A program made the translations under genes and the position numbers. From the NCBI GenBank assembly GCA_036971475.1, contig JBAIZL010000005.1, forward strand, positions 172,261,386 through 172,325,385: a DNA stretch of 64,000 bases, in the 5' to 3' direction. The number at the start of each line of letters is the position of its first letter. The first letter of the stretch is position 1. The stretch comes from Prosapia bicincta. Taxonomy: Eukaryota; Arthropoda; Insecta; Hemiptera; Cercopidae. A model generated the notes under the pieces. That model saw only the letters and a list, made by a program, of their open reading frames with translations. It had not been told where the DNA came from and did not search any database. This document shows positions 12,501-27,500 of the stretch, piece after piece.

Positions 12501-15500
12501 GTTTTTCGATAGTAGCAAAGAGTATGTGTGATTTGTATTGTGTTTGTTCGTTTAATATGTTTGTACTTTTGTGTTTTTGTGTGTGTAAATTTCATATTGT
12601 TCTAGTGTGTTGAGATGTGGTCCTTTTTTGTTGATGTGTAGGATTTCTAAATTATAATAAATGTCTGTGTATTTGTGTCCTGTTTCTTTTAAGTGATTGT
12701 AAAATGTTGACCTGGTGTTATGTTTGTGTTCTTCGACTCTTTGTTTAAAGCTGCGACCTGTTTGTCCAATGTAGAATTTGTTACATTTGTCGCAGTTTAG
12801 TTGTGCTTGTAGTTTATCTTTGTTGTTGGTGTTGTGTTGTATTTTGTATTGTAATTTGTTATGGGTTTTGTATGCTATTTTGTAACCTATTTTTTTAAAT
12901 TTGCGGGCTATTATGTTTGTTGTTTTGTTTATGAATGGTAATGTGATGTATTTGTTTTCCCTGTCTGTAATGTTAATTTGAGTGTTTTTTTTTGTATTTT
13001 GTAACATAGTTTGTCTATTATTGTGGTGTTGTATCCATTTGTGTATGCTAAATTTAGAAATCCTACACATCAACAAAAAAGGACCACATCTCAACACACT
13101 AGAACAATATGAAATTTACAGACACACAAAAACACAAAGTACAAACATATTAAACAAACAAACACAATACAAATCACACATACTCTTTGATACTATCAAA
13201 AACCTACCTTTAAAACCGTCACCGCTTGACCTAACATCTCCAAGCAGAAGACACTGATGAAGATCAGCACATAACGATCGAAAACGTTCTGTCTCAGTAA
13301 GTTTTAACAAATTTACTAAAAAAAAAGTTCGGATAGTCATAAACTATTGTTTAAGTGATTAATTATTATTATTGTTATTACCATTGCATACTAACCTATT
13401 TTCAACCAGTGTTATAATTTTTGTTTTGACACAAACGAAATATTTTTTGTGTGAATATTTTTGCCATAGAGGGTAGTTCTACAAACAGACTTTGTCTGAG
13501 AATAATTTGTTGATATTTTCATCAAAATTTTATACATGTAAATCAACCCTGAGTTAATTATTCATTGGTGTGTTTTGTAGATAAAACGCCGATACTACAC
13601 CATTAGAAACTACTGTTTTACCTCTGGGTTGATAATCTCTTCAACTTTATCAACAGCACTTCACATTGTATTAATCTTTTTACCATCACTTACACAATCA
13701 TCATCAACACTATCTAAATCTAGTTTATTGGAAATACTGCTTGAATCTCTCAATTAAAATGAATTATCATTAGTTTTAAGATAGATTTCATTACTGCTCA
13801 TTAGTATATCCTTACTAGTGTTTGATTACATGACTAGCTGTTATATTCCTCTTCCAAATTGCAGTGTTGCCATATGGCCACATAATATTATTTTTCATTC
13901 CTTGTATTCCAAAGAGTTGAGATGATTACTATGAGTAGTTGCATGCCTAGATCAACTTAATGATAATATTGTCTCATTCAATGTATTTTTGGTACATAGC
14001 TGTAAGAATGACTCGGAGTATACTGGTGAGTTAAAAAGAAAACATTTTGAATAGTCAGAGATTATGAAAGTTGGAAATGAAAATTAAGTCTGTTGTAAAA
14101 ATCAATTTGTATTTATTGAAAATATTGACTTTTTACTTAATTTTAAATCTATTATTTTTTCTATATAATTTTTATATTCATATTTGTGGGATAAATGGTC
14201 TCATGGCTCCATTAATTACAGTCATTTGTTTGAAGAAGATGAATCTAGTGATTGTAATAAACGGCTTGAAGAAAATACTGTTACAATGGAGAAAATGAAT
14301 GAACTTAAAAACAAGTTAGAAGAGCTTTCTCTACAGCGTAAAGTTCAAAAGGTGAGAAAAGTAGTTAAACCTGCTATTAATTTTCATTATAAACTTTACA
14401 AATACAAACAAAATGTAGCTCAACTCTGAAGTTTAAACAACACATTGTAACATTATTTAGTATCACCTCAATGCCAATTCACTGTCACTATTTTGCATGA
14501 TTCATGAAACTTTAGAGAATGTTTACTTTTTAGGTAAGTACAGTCCTTTAAATCGGTTAATTTGATTTTTAGGAACTATAACTATTACCAAATAGTAGTA
14601 TATTATCAATAATATAACAACTATTTATTTAAGGTGGTTTTTAAATACCTTTTTCCACTCTGGTAGAAAGTAAGTCCACTTCCGGTAAATTACCCTGCCT
14701 ATGTTTGCATAATTTTTTCTATTCTCAGTTGCAGAGGATCATTATAATTTTTTGTTAGTAGTACCTAGTTATCAGGTACCCTTCTTTATTTTTAAAGGAG
14801 TGTTCAATGGGTAGATTTCTTATTGATTCTGTTTTATTAAGGTTGCATCCCTTCACATGTAATATCTATCCTATATCCTACATCAGGAGAGTTTAATTGC
14901 TACCTTAATCTTACCTATATTCACAATCCTTTCCTATCTTTTGTAGATAATAATAGTCATACTGCCCTTTTGCCTTTAACTTATTTCAGCCCAAATTATT
15001 ATTTTTTCTGAATTTTGTTATTCCTTTTAAGTACGAGGTCTGTTCAAAAAATATGTGGACTGTTTGAATTTCGCAGCTCAAGTTAGTTTCAGGAGAATCC
15101 GCTTGGTGTCGCTAGGTTTGTATAAATCATCTGATTAAAACACGGTATTTCAGTCGCAGATATCTTCATTTGTTGATGAGTTACACGCTGTTTAGTAAAG
15201 AGTGTTTTTTTCGTTTATCGGATTATAAAATAGACAGCCTGAAGGAGCAATGAATTGCTCTGAAATTTTGTGTAAAACTAGGGAAATCTGCAACAGAATG
15301 CCGTGCTTAACATGGCCTACAGCGATGTTGCCATGAAGTGTACTGCATGTTTTAAGTGGCATGAACGTTTCAAGAGTGGTCGACAGTCAACTGATGACGA
15401 TGAGCATCCTGGATGTCATTCAACGTCAACTGACGACCCACACATTGACAAAATCAACACCCTGGGGCACGAATTGACGTCTGACCATTAGGGAGCTTTC

Positions 15501-18500
15501 AGAAGAGTGTGGGATATCAGTTGGATCTTGTTACGAGATTTTGACTGAAAAATTGAAGATGCACTACGTCGCTGCAAAATTTGTCCCACGCCTGATGACC
15601 GACGACCAAAAAGCCAATCGTGTCCGGGTTTGTCGAGAACTGCTTGATCGTTCAAGCACTGTTCTTTCCCATCCCCCCTACTCACCTGACCTTGCTCCTT
15701 GTGACTTTTTCTTATTCCTAAAACTCAAAAAAACCCTCACATTAAGAAGATTTGAGATGATTTCGGAGATTAAGGCAAATGCGACAAAGGAGCTGAACAC
15801 CATCACAAAAGAAGCGTACCAGGACTGTTTTAACAAGTGGAAACGCCGTTGGGATAAGTTTGTGCGTTGGGGAGGAGAGTACTTTGAAGGAGACACCAAG
15901 CGGATTCTCTTGAAACTAACTTGAGCTTCGAAATTCAAACAGTCCGCGTATTTTTTGAACAGACCTTGTATATGGAATCTTACTATCTGAGTAAATACTA
16001 AATAATGTTTAATATACATTTCAAGTATTTATAATCGTAATTACGATGTGTCAACATTTGTCGAGAGTGAGCAGAACTGGGGCGGGCCTGCTAAACCAGA
16101 GGTGCATCAATATATATCGACAGCACAGTTGAGGTGGGCTGTTATATTATAACTAAAAAAGTAATCTGAAAACTGTAATAACAAATAACACAAATCATTT
16201 CAATATACTGTATTTAATCGTACAAAAATATATTACAGCTAATGGAGCACTGTTTGTAAGGCATATTTAGAGAGAATGAAATTCTTCTTTCCAATTAGTG
16301 TGGATCCTGACCTAACATACTTTACATTTCTTCCTTGTAGCTTTTCGAAGGACGGGAAACTTTGTATTTTGCTAAATAGGCATTTACAAGATACCTAATG
16401 AAACCAAGAAAGTCCAGATTTTCTTCACTGCCTTTTGGATTTATGCAGAAGAGCAACCATTCATTATTCATTGAAACATTTTACAAATAGGACACCATGG
16501 GTCAATACCACTTCTTGTTTCATATGTTTATTCTGTACGATGCTATGTTTTGGTCCATATGGTCGACTCCTTCCGTATATGTACTTTACAAAACTACACA
16601 TGCAGGTTGGTCCAGAGTAATGCGGTTTTTCTGCACTTTTGACCAACGTTAAGCTTTTCCTGTGGGAGCTAAGCCAGCCGTATTTTGGTTATTTCATTTT
16701 TCTTGTTTTCGTAGGGAAAGCTAATAAGGTTAAATCATATTATTTATTTAAAAGATTTTAACTAATGAAATGTAGTCAGTTTTAACTTAAAAATGTATTC
16801 TATATGATCAATATTTCTGATAAAAAATCTTTATAAATACAAAACTAGAATGATTTCCTCTCTTATTGATTGTTCTTTCTGTGTTTTCACAACAACTTGT
16901 AACAGAAACAAATAAAAACATACACAAAACTCACAAATAAATGATTAATTTGTGAGTTTTGTGCATGTTTTTATTTGTTTCTAACAACCTCACGAGCTAA
17001 GCTCAAAGAATATTTGTTTAACTTGTAGCATGTTTTTCAACTAACTTATAGCATTTGAAGATTTTATTTAAATATATTTTTTTAATGTAATTCTAGAATA
17101 TGATGTTGCAGGGAGATCGTGAAGAAAATTGGAATATACAAGGAGAATTAGTGCCTTCTTTAGTTGAATCATCACCACTTCAGAGTAACCAACGACCCAG
17201 ACATATTCTTTCTTTACCTCCTCTAGGTCATAGAGCGCACGAGGAAGAATCACTATTAAAATCCAGGACAGAATTCACTCGGGTCCCCGTCTTACCCAAT
17301 ATATCTCCTCATGCATCTCCAGATGTTTCGCCTAGGTTTGCCATTGTTGATTCAAATGATGAACCCATGACTATTGCTGGTTCTCGTTTGTTGTTGGATG
17401 AAGCAAGACCAAATACATCACCAGATCATCTGACTGGGCGACAGCTTTGTGAAATACTAAATGAAGCAGGTCGCCATAGACACACATTATTACAGGCTCA
17501 TTGTAGTGCCTCTTCATCTGTTAAAAGGTAATTTTATTTACCATTGCTAAATTCTTTATAAGTAATTTGTTCAATTAAAATTAAATACATAAATAAATTA
17601 TCTTGTAGGGCACAACAATAGAAATTTATTGCTTCAAACAGACAGTATTTATTATTTTTATTAACCATTAAAAATATTTTACAGCTATCCTAAGGTAATC
17701 AAAGTTTTTCTCGTTAGTATTACGTTTTGAAAGTTTAGTCCATAAAAATAGTTTCTAGTAAGAAATATTCAAATATAAAGAATAAAATTATATGTATATG
17801 GCTCCTCTGCATTGGCAGAATGTAACTGTGGCTTTTTTGCACTTATCCTCCAAGAGTAGCCAGAGTAGCTTCCTATCCATAATAACTCCCAGATATTTAG
17901 CGCTTTCAACATAGCTGATTTTGGTACTACCAATTTCCATCATCTCTACCGATTTAATTTTATATCGCCTGGTGGAGATACGTGCCACAGATTTCTCTCC
18001 TTGAATGCATAGTGCTTTTTCCCTGCACCATGCTTCTGTTACCTTGAGTGCCTCTTGAAGCAGGTTTCTGAAGACCTCTTTAAATGGCCCCCTAACAAAG
18101 ATAGCTATATCGTCCGCATATCCGACAACCCTAACACCCATTCCACTGAGTGTCCTTAGTAGACCATCCACAACAAGGCTCCACAGCAGAGGGGATAACA
18201 CCCCACCCCGCAGGCAGCCCTCCGAGGCCATCCCACTTATCATACACCCTATCCAGGATGCAGTACTTATACAGTTTTCCAAGGAACTCGTAATCCAATT
18301 TATAATTCCATCAGAAATCTCGTGATCCTTAGCTGCTCTCTTGATGACCAACCTAGAGGTACTATTAAAAGCCCCTTCCACATCAAGAAAAGCCCCAATA
18401 CATACCCTCTTGTTGTTGATCTGACCCTCAACAACCACAAACATACCCTCTTGTTATTGAAAGTCCATAAACAACAACAGTGCAATCTCCATTGACCTAC

Positions 18501-21500
18501 CAGTTCGGTAGGCCTGTTAGTCTTGATGAAGCGGATACTGCTTCAGAGGTCCCTATCTCAAATAGTGGTCCACCAGTCTTTCCAGTGTCTTTAACAAGGA
18601 AGATGTAAGGCTGATAGGTCTGAAGTTCTTTACCTGTGTATAACCTTTCCTCCCCGGTTTGAGGATAAAGATAACTTTCATTTTGAGCCACTCTCTGGGC
18701 GTGTCAAAAGACAGAATTGCCTCTCTCACTTTTTGCACCGAGATCGCATGCCCAGCTTTATTCCAGTCTGATCTTAGCACAGTATTGCGAAGGTTTTGAG
18801 CACCGTCCCCTATCGGTCTAACATCGGGAAAAAACGGTTCCTCATAAGCAAACGCAGGGTTTTCTCCGGGGTGTCAGTAAAACTACCATCAGCTTTCTTG
18901 ACAAACTTAAGCTCTCCCCTCGGTCCATCTTAAACAGTCTAGCAATGTCACTCAGTGTGCTAGTCTCTGAGCACCACTTTTCCCAAGAAGAACGTTTAAC
19001 CTCTTTTAAACCTGCTTGCCAGGTTTCCACCGTATTCTCCTTCCTTGCTGTATTAAAGAGCCTTCTAGTCTCTTTCCGTCTTGCCTCTAACTCACAGTTT
19101 CACTTAAGCTTACCGCGTTCAGTGTTTAACCTCAATTTTCCCCAAACGACAAATTAAAATTATTTAAAAAAATCATGTTACATTAAATAAAAGTATTTTT
19201 TATGTTCTTAAGATATATTTTTGTTAGCTTTTGATATTTCATAGAAATATGAATTTTGAAAATTTATTGAATCAATCTATTTTTACAGATCTTGCAATCA
19301 TTTTTCAATTGTATTTGGAATGAGTTATTTATAGCATTAGTTCTGCAAAAGATTAATATAGTTATACTTGGATGTAACACCATAAATTACACTCTCTTTG
19401 ATAATACTAAAACTGAATTCGACTGTATGCATGTGTGTATGTATATGTGTGTGTATGTGTGTGTGTTGAACTTAAAATGATTTTTTTCCCCCATTTATTG
19501 ATTATGCTTCATAAACAAAGTTGTCTTATTTTAACTATATTAGTTTGAAGATTATTTACGGTATGTATATTATCACACTATGCAAATGGGGAAAAAACTA
19601 TACTCCTTTATAGTTTTATATTTTCTTATATGCTTCTGAGCTAAGATCATAGCTTATTCACAAAGAACTGGACCTGAAATTTGGTTTCCCATAAACGTTG
19701 TTGCAAAAACCACTTGAAAACGGCATCTTTTAATTCTTTGTTTATTGCTGTTTTCATCGAAGAACATTCATGTTTATTTTCAAGTAATGAATCAAAGATT
19801 AGGGTAGGTCTGTTCCTTTTAATGTCTGAAATTGTTGATTATCCAACAACGTACACACAGCATACTGTTTACCCGAAAACTCATTTTTTTAAAAAGAGCC
19901 ATGTTTAACACTCTCACAAACAAAACAACGAACCTATGCCACTCAGAAACACACTAAATCACTAATCAAAACGAATGGTGATAGTCGGGCCCAGACGAAC
20001 ACCTAGCGACAGACAACAGTCAACTATACAAAACTGCACTGAGACAGTGACTCACCATCCAAATATTGTTTGTGTTGCGCTTACACTAGTTATGTAGAAC
20101 AGAGGCCACTAGCACATGTAGACAGAATCATTATTTTGAAATTCACAGTACCTTTCTGCAATTAATTTGTTTTCTTAATTTCTACACAAATTATTATTTA
20201 ATATTTTTTCTGAAAATCTTAAAGCAATTCGGATAATTAGAGACTCAGGTAGCCAAGAGTTCTATTGTATATAGATACATATAAATTCACAATAATATCA
20301 ATGTATTGCTGAAATAACTCAGCACATAGCCATTTGGTTAATATAATGCAATATTAAAGTGGGTTATTGTATACATCTGTGGATTTCATGCACCAAAATC
20401 ATAAACTGAGGATAAACGAAATACTACAAACAACTAAAATTCCAAGCACCCATATTTATCGCCTTACCAAAATACACAAATATTTGCCTGCTATTTGTTT
20501 ACACACTAGCACCATCACATAAGTTATCCAAATACTTAGATAAACTTATTAAGACATCATAACCTTTTACAACCAAAGATCCCTACACAATAACATTGAT
20601 CTAATCATCAAAATTAAAGATCATCCGTATATTACACAATTCTAATGCAGTATCACTCTAAATAAAAAACCTAGACACCAATATACCAATTGAAGAAACA
20701 CTTTACAATACACAAAACTTCGCAAAACTCATCAAAGAAATTATCATACTCCCCAAACTTACCACAACACAAAATAACTTTACAGATAAACAAAAGTTTT
20801 ATACACAGAACAGTGGCCTGTCAATTGGTTCCCTCATCTCAGATACCCTAGCTGAATTATTCCTCTACCGCATCAAACAATAATACATTATATACAACAA
20901 CAAACACACAAAAATATTATATGTCATAGATAGGATTCTAATAATATACAATGGCAACAAGGCAACTTACACAACTCCATAATTACATCAACACCCTACA
21001 CCAAAACTTAACATTCCCTCTTGTTGTATCCATTTTCTATTGCTATTTTTGTAATGTTATCTAATTCTTCATTTAATTTTTGTTTGTTATCTTGTGTGTA
21101 TTTTATTGCTTTATTTATCATGTTACTGTAAGTGTTAATTTTGTGTGTCCAGGGGTGGTTAGATTTGTAGTGTATTGTGGTGTTGTTGGAAGTAGGTTTT
21201 CTGTGCACTGTAGTTTCTATTTTATTGTTATTTATATTTAATGTGATGTCACGGTAGTTAATTGTTCTGTTTGTTTCTGTTTCGACAGTGAATTGTATGT
21301 TTTCGTTATATATATTTAGTTTGTTTAGTATTATGATGTGTTCGTTGTGAATGGTGGGTTGGTATATTACAAGTATATCGTCTACGTATCTTGTCCATAG
21401 TAAAATATTATGTGTGTTTAGTAAAGGTTTAATTATTATTTGTTCAAAGTGTTGTAGATATATTTCTGACATGACTGATGATATAGGTGATCCCATGGGG

Positions 21501-24500
21501 GAGTCCAGTTGTTTGTTGATAGTATTTATTGTTAAATTGGAAGTAATTTTGGTTACATATGTGTTTTGTTAGTGTTATGATACTATTTATTGTGTTTTCT
21601 TTTTCGTTATTGTGTATTAGTTTGTTTTTTATTATTTCTATGGTTTCTTTTATTGGGATACTAGGGTACATGTTAGTTATGTCATAACTTATTATTTTAG
21701 TGTTGTTGTTTGTTTTTATGTTTTTTATTTTATTAATTAATTCGTATCCATTTTTTTTTATTGTATGTGTTGTTTATTTGTATTTTAGATCTTATTATTT
21801 TGTCTAGTACTTTTGCGATTATGTAGGATGGTGCTGTTTTGAAATTTATTAGTGGTCTGAATGGTGTGTCGAGTTTGTGGATTTTTGGTATTCCTGTTAA
21901 TATTGGTGCGCATGGTTTGAATGGGTATAGTCTTGTGTGGTAATTTATTGTTATAGTTTTGGGTATTTCGGTGTGTGACTATTAGGTTGCTAGAGGTGTG
22001 GATTGGTTCTAGGCTATTTTTTAGGTTATGTTGTTGTTTTGATAAATTTTCGATTTTTCTGTTTTGTCTATTTATTGTGTTTGTTTTATGTTTTATTATA
22101 ATTTGTTTGTGTTTTTTCGTGTATAATAGATGTGAGAGTATCAAGAGTTTTCATTATTTCCAAATTGGTTGTGTAAAGTTGTAAATTCCAACAAGTTGTA
22201 AAAGAATACTACACTCCAACATATAAACCAAACAACAAAATAATAAAATATCTTAATAACACAAACCACAAAACAAATTCAGAAAAACATAACCTATCAG
22301 GAATTTACAAAATTAAATGTAACAACTGTAACACATTTTACATAGGGAAAACAACCAGATCATTTAAAATAAGATTTGAAGAACATTATAGAGCATTCAA
22401 AAACAAAAATTCAAAAGTATCAAATGTTGCAGCACACCTAATATCACATAAACATGAAATAACAAATTATGAAAATAACTTAACCATACTTGAAATAAAT
22501 AATAACCCAATAGAACTAAACTCACTAGAGTAATACCACATTTATAAAAACACACACAACAATTTAATGAACCTACAGACCACATATACAGAAGACATAC
22601 TATTCAAAAACATTATACACAAGACTCAAGAGGAACGTGTATGACGTCAACAAGTACTAACACCACAGACCGAACATCCACACCAGAAAAATTGAGAAAA
22701 AGTAATCAGTGATTCGACAATGGTCAAATGACTGAAAGGCGCCTCATCACACAAGGTAAAATCATTGCACTTAATGGTGGATAAAATTACTTACAATAAT
22801 AATATATTAACTTCATAAAGTCAGTGTAACGGAAAAACAATGGACAATGTAAAATATCAATATATATAATTTAGTAGCATTTATTGCTCAACATTAAATT
22901 TTAGAATTTGATTTAAAATGGGATAACAATAGATTCCAAGTTACAGTAATACTTAGGGTATTCAGTCTTCATAAAATTAAAAATGTCTATATAGTTTGAG
23001 TTTTTTTTAATGTAAATATGCACAATTTTAGGCTATTATGACCTGAGTCATACACACTATTGCAAGCAATACACGGTACATGAAATAAAAAAATAGTCAT
23101 AATATGTTTACTATAAGACTGCTTTCAATAAAATGGATAATTAAATTTTTTTATTTTTTGAAGGTTTAAATACAGGCTATATATATTTTTTCTGTATAAT
23201 ACATACTGCAAATTTCTTTTTATATATTTATTATTGCTGTTATTTAAATTAATTTCATTATTGTATTAAATTTTTTAATCAGTTCTGTTAGGTCCAGTAG
23301 TTAATTTTAGTAATCTTGGTTACAATATTATATAAGAAACAGTACATCAGACACAGTAGTTTAGTCCAGTAAAAGTTTTAATTCGCAATAAGAAAATTGA
23401 CCACTTATATGAGAGCAATACAATTTTTATTATAGTTGAATGACCCTCATGTTGATTTACTTGTTTATTCGCCTGATGATTCATGAGCCTGATGATGTTT
23501 ATTCACATGTATCTGAATTTGTGCTTTTTAAAGCTTTTGGGCTTTTAGTCTTGTGAATGAGAAAGTAGATGATATTTTTATCAACATTGTTCTTCTGTGA
23601 TGAAAGCAATTATGTTGGTTATTTTCAAGTCATCATACAAATTTAATTACAAAACTCAGGTTATATTAAAAGTAATATCAATATTGTAACAGGCAAAAAA
23701 ACCCCTTGATCCATGGCACACAGCTTCACAAATTTACAAGTTGTATCACGCTTGAGGATACCTGCGTGAGGCTTGAGGATGAAGAAAGTGAGGCACCTTT
23801 CTTATAAAATCTAGAACTTTTCAAAGCTGTGAGAAATTGCTAGAAGCTTCAAGTCAATTTAGAAAGGTTTGATTTCATGAATTTTGTAGTCCATTACGTT
23901 CGGTGAATCTTATTAATCACTCAAACAATAGTTTATGACTATCCGAACTTTAAATTTAGTAAATTCGTTAAAACTTACTGCGACAGAACGTTTTCGATCG
24001 CTAGTTGGCGATCTTCATCAGTCTCTTCTGCTTGGAGATGTTGGGTCAAGCGGTTACGGTTTTAAAGGTAGGTTTTCGATAGTATCAAAGAGTATGTGTG
24101 ATTTGTATTGTGTTTGTTCGTTTAATATGTTTGTACTTTGTGTTTTTGTGTGTCTGTAAATTTCATATTGTTCTAGTGTGTTGAGTTCTAGTGGGGTCCT
24201 TTTTTGTTGATGTGTAGGATTTCTAGGTTATTTAACAATTTACTAAATTTAAAGTTCGGATAGTCATAAACTATTGTTTAAGTGATTAATAAGAAAGGTT
24301 TGGTTAAGCATGGGAGATTCTACATCTAAGAATATTCTGCGTCAATAGTGTAGGTTTTAAATGCTTAAATAAAACTTCAAACAGTTCTGTGTTTTCTTTA
24401 ATAGACAAACTTCTTCATTGATTTTATAAAATGAAATATAAATTGAAAAAAAATATATATATTTCAACCTTGGGCAAAATAATATAGTTTTAAAACTAAT

Positions 24501-27500
24501 GAAAATTATTTTATTTTTGTTGAAGAAAATTGTAAAAAAATATTATTTCCTAGACAAATTCGTTAAATATGATTACAATTTTTTCTTGTGAATTTTATTA
24601 TGATCAGTGAAACTTTTATCTTTGTATCAAATTAATTACTTTATTTTCTTACTAAAAATATTAATTAAAAAAATAATCTTGTAAAAATAAATGAAATGTA
24701 GAAAACTGTTCTACAGATCTAAATAATAGACGATTCTGGGGATTTAAACCTACGTTTAGAGGTCCCAAGCCATTGGGATTATTATTTCAGGTGACTGAAA
24801 ATTTTTAACATAGTGTATTTAAGACACTAAAATAGAACTTAGCTGACCAATTTCTTGGATAATATTAGTATATTATTGTTACAAATTTATTATAACTTTG
24901 TTTTACCTTTTATCCTGCCTGTAAATTGTAAAACTTGTATGGAAAAAGGAAAAGAATAAAAAAGTTTAAAGTTAAAGGTTTTTTTAAAATTCAACAAAAA
25001 TATAAGCCCTTTTTAAATTTCTTGTTGTTTTCTGAAAACTGCTTATTTTTCAAGGAGATTTAAAATGTTATGAAATATTGATACAAAGGAATCCAGTTAT
25101 AAAAAATTAGGAATGTATAAGTTTAAAATTCTAAAATGGACTTTTTCTCCATTATAACTTTTTTAAATATTTGATTCCCATGATATTTTCCGGAATAACT
25201 ATAATGAGATATTCTAAATAGAAATTATATTTTCAAGCTTCAAAGATTTTCTATGTCAACATACAATTTCAACAAAAATTTGTTTTATGTAGTTTCGGAC
25301 GGATTAACGGTTTTTTTTATACACTAGAACCTCATTATAATTGACCGTATTAAACTGGACACCACTTATAACGAACTGTATTTTGAAGATAGTTTGTGAT
25401 CATGCCATCAAGTGTTGTCAAATGTTTGGTAAACAAATATATACACACACTGTCCTACTCAAAAAATCATTGACTTCAAACTTGACTCCTGTTCCTATGA
25501 ACATCAATCTAAGTCAAGTAGAAAAAATAATATTAATATTCACTTTGAATTATATGTTACAATAGCCATAATGATTTGTATAAAACTTTACATGTTTTTA
25601 AGCAGTTTATATATTTTTATTAACGTTATACTTTTGCTTTCAACTACTTGACAACCTTTTGCTTTATTATAGAGTTTTATTAAAACAGACAACTATCAGC
25701 CCCAATTAGTCTACTTTAATGAAGTTCTACTATGCTTCTATTATAAATGGAGGAATAAACAATTAAAAACATTTTATAATTGTCAAGATTGTTGAAAAAT
25801 TGATAAAGCGTTTAAAAGGTTTATATCTGATCAGAATATATTAAAACACTACCTATGAAATATTTCATAAAATTCTGTTGTTCGTTAATACTTTTTATTG
25901 TTTTTGACAGTTTATAAGTAAAATTATTGAATCCTATTTTCAGCAATTTTTTAGAATATTATACTGAATATTTTAGAATACTATTTTTTAGAATATTATT
26001 GTTATGAATTTTATTAAAATTAAATAAAAGAAATTACAAAACAAAGTAATTATAAAGAATATATTGTACTTAATAAGACTCAAATTTGTTCTCATATCTA
26101 TATTATATTCGTGCAATTAATACCTTTCCTTTTTTATCTTTTAGCATTCGTCGTTCAACATCGAATGTGGAATTTGGACCAGAATGGGGTAGCAGTAGCA
26201 GTACAAAAACATCAGCTGCTGTGAGATCACATCGTCCCTTTAAAATTTCTTCGGCAGATAAAAATATTCCACCATCTGATCACTCAAGTTCCAATTTTGG
26301 CTCTAGTAAATACTCAGAAAAAAATGTTGCATTACCAATTTTAAGCAGCTCCTTTAGGAGTACCTCATCTTTCAAGACTGAAATAGGAAAAGTTAACAGA
26401 ACACCAATAACAAAACCTTTGAGAAATGTAATTCCCAGTCGAAATAGAGAAACAAGTTTATTTACAAATAATAAACCTAGTAAAATCCCAATTAACCAGA
26501 TTTACAGAATCTCATCTAAAACACAGCCTGTTTCTGGTAAAACTGGTAGGTTTCTTACCATGCCTTTAAGTACGCTACGAACAGGCGTGCTTCCTTCTTT
26601 AAGAGGAATTACAAGTGAACAATCAACAGAAAACATAGCTTCTAATGATTCAAAAACTGCTAACGATGGTTTGGAAAATGATACAGAAAACTTAGATAAA
26701 TCGTTAAATATCAATTCACAAGACGATGCTGAATTAGAAAAATGCGAACATAGTATAGGAAATATAAGCATAGACAGTTTTAATTGTAGATCAAATAGTG
26801 TCAATAAACATCTTAGTGAATCTAATTCGAAGAAAAAGGAAAATAAAAAGAGATGTGCACAGTGTCGAAAACGCCTATCGTTAATAAATATATATACGTG
26901 TCGATGTGGTAACACGTTCTGCTCAAGTCATAGGTAATGCACTAACTATATTTCCTAACTTTTCCTTCTGCTTCTAATCTTTAATTGAACTTGTTTTACT
27001 TTACTGAAATATCTGGCATTTGATACATTTCAGCAACTTATTTTTCAATTTAAAGAAGATTTAGTATAATTAGATGAAAAAAGTACATTTTTAGCTCTAA
27101 TGAATCAAAGAAATTAACTATATTAAAGGCCAAAAAAATATCTTCAAAAAATTTAAAAGTATTAAATTATGAACTATGTTATATGTGCAACTTTGACTAG
27201 ATGATTTATAATATGACGATTATGACCTCAGATGTCTCAACATGTTAGTCATAGAGGCATAACCTCAAGGAAAATCACATTTTTATAGGTGCACTTTTGT
27301 AGATGTAAACCTTTTGAGAAATAGATAAATCTACTTTTTTACTATAAGTCTAGGGAATAAATAAAGTAATCATTTCTATATTGTCTTCCCTAAAACAATA
27401 ATAAAGTGGAAACAAATTATAGGGCATTACAGAATTTTATGTCTTTTAATATAAAGGATGTATGTATTTATTTGAAAGTTCTTATTCATTTATATTTTTT

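Larger units (their letters stand above)
20400..22870. mobile_element. Rearranged Penelope-like element
   Basis: Three PLE pieces alternate in orientation. 20400-21010 (+) gives a decayed reverse transcriptase (RLTKIHK, NSGLSIGSLISDTLAELFL). 21012-22180 (-) gives a better preserved reverse transcriptase. 22190-22620 (+) gives a GIY-YIG nuclease, followed by a 3' tail to about 22870. The tail matches palindrome arms at 30.8 kb and 52.9 kb. Either one PLE inserted inside another in reverse, or an internal segment inverted. Confidence 0.75.

Noticed and set aside
16435..16646. Open frames on both strands, possible transposon coding
   Set aside because: Checked against piggyBac Cys-rich tails and mariner motifs; no convincing match.
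26502..26915. 137-aa minus-strand open frame
   Set aside because: Antisense shadow of ZFAND4 exon 6.
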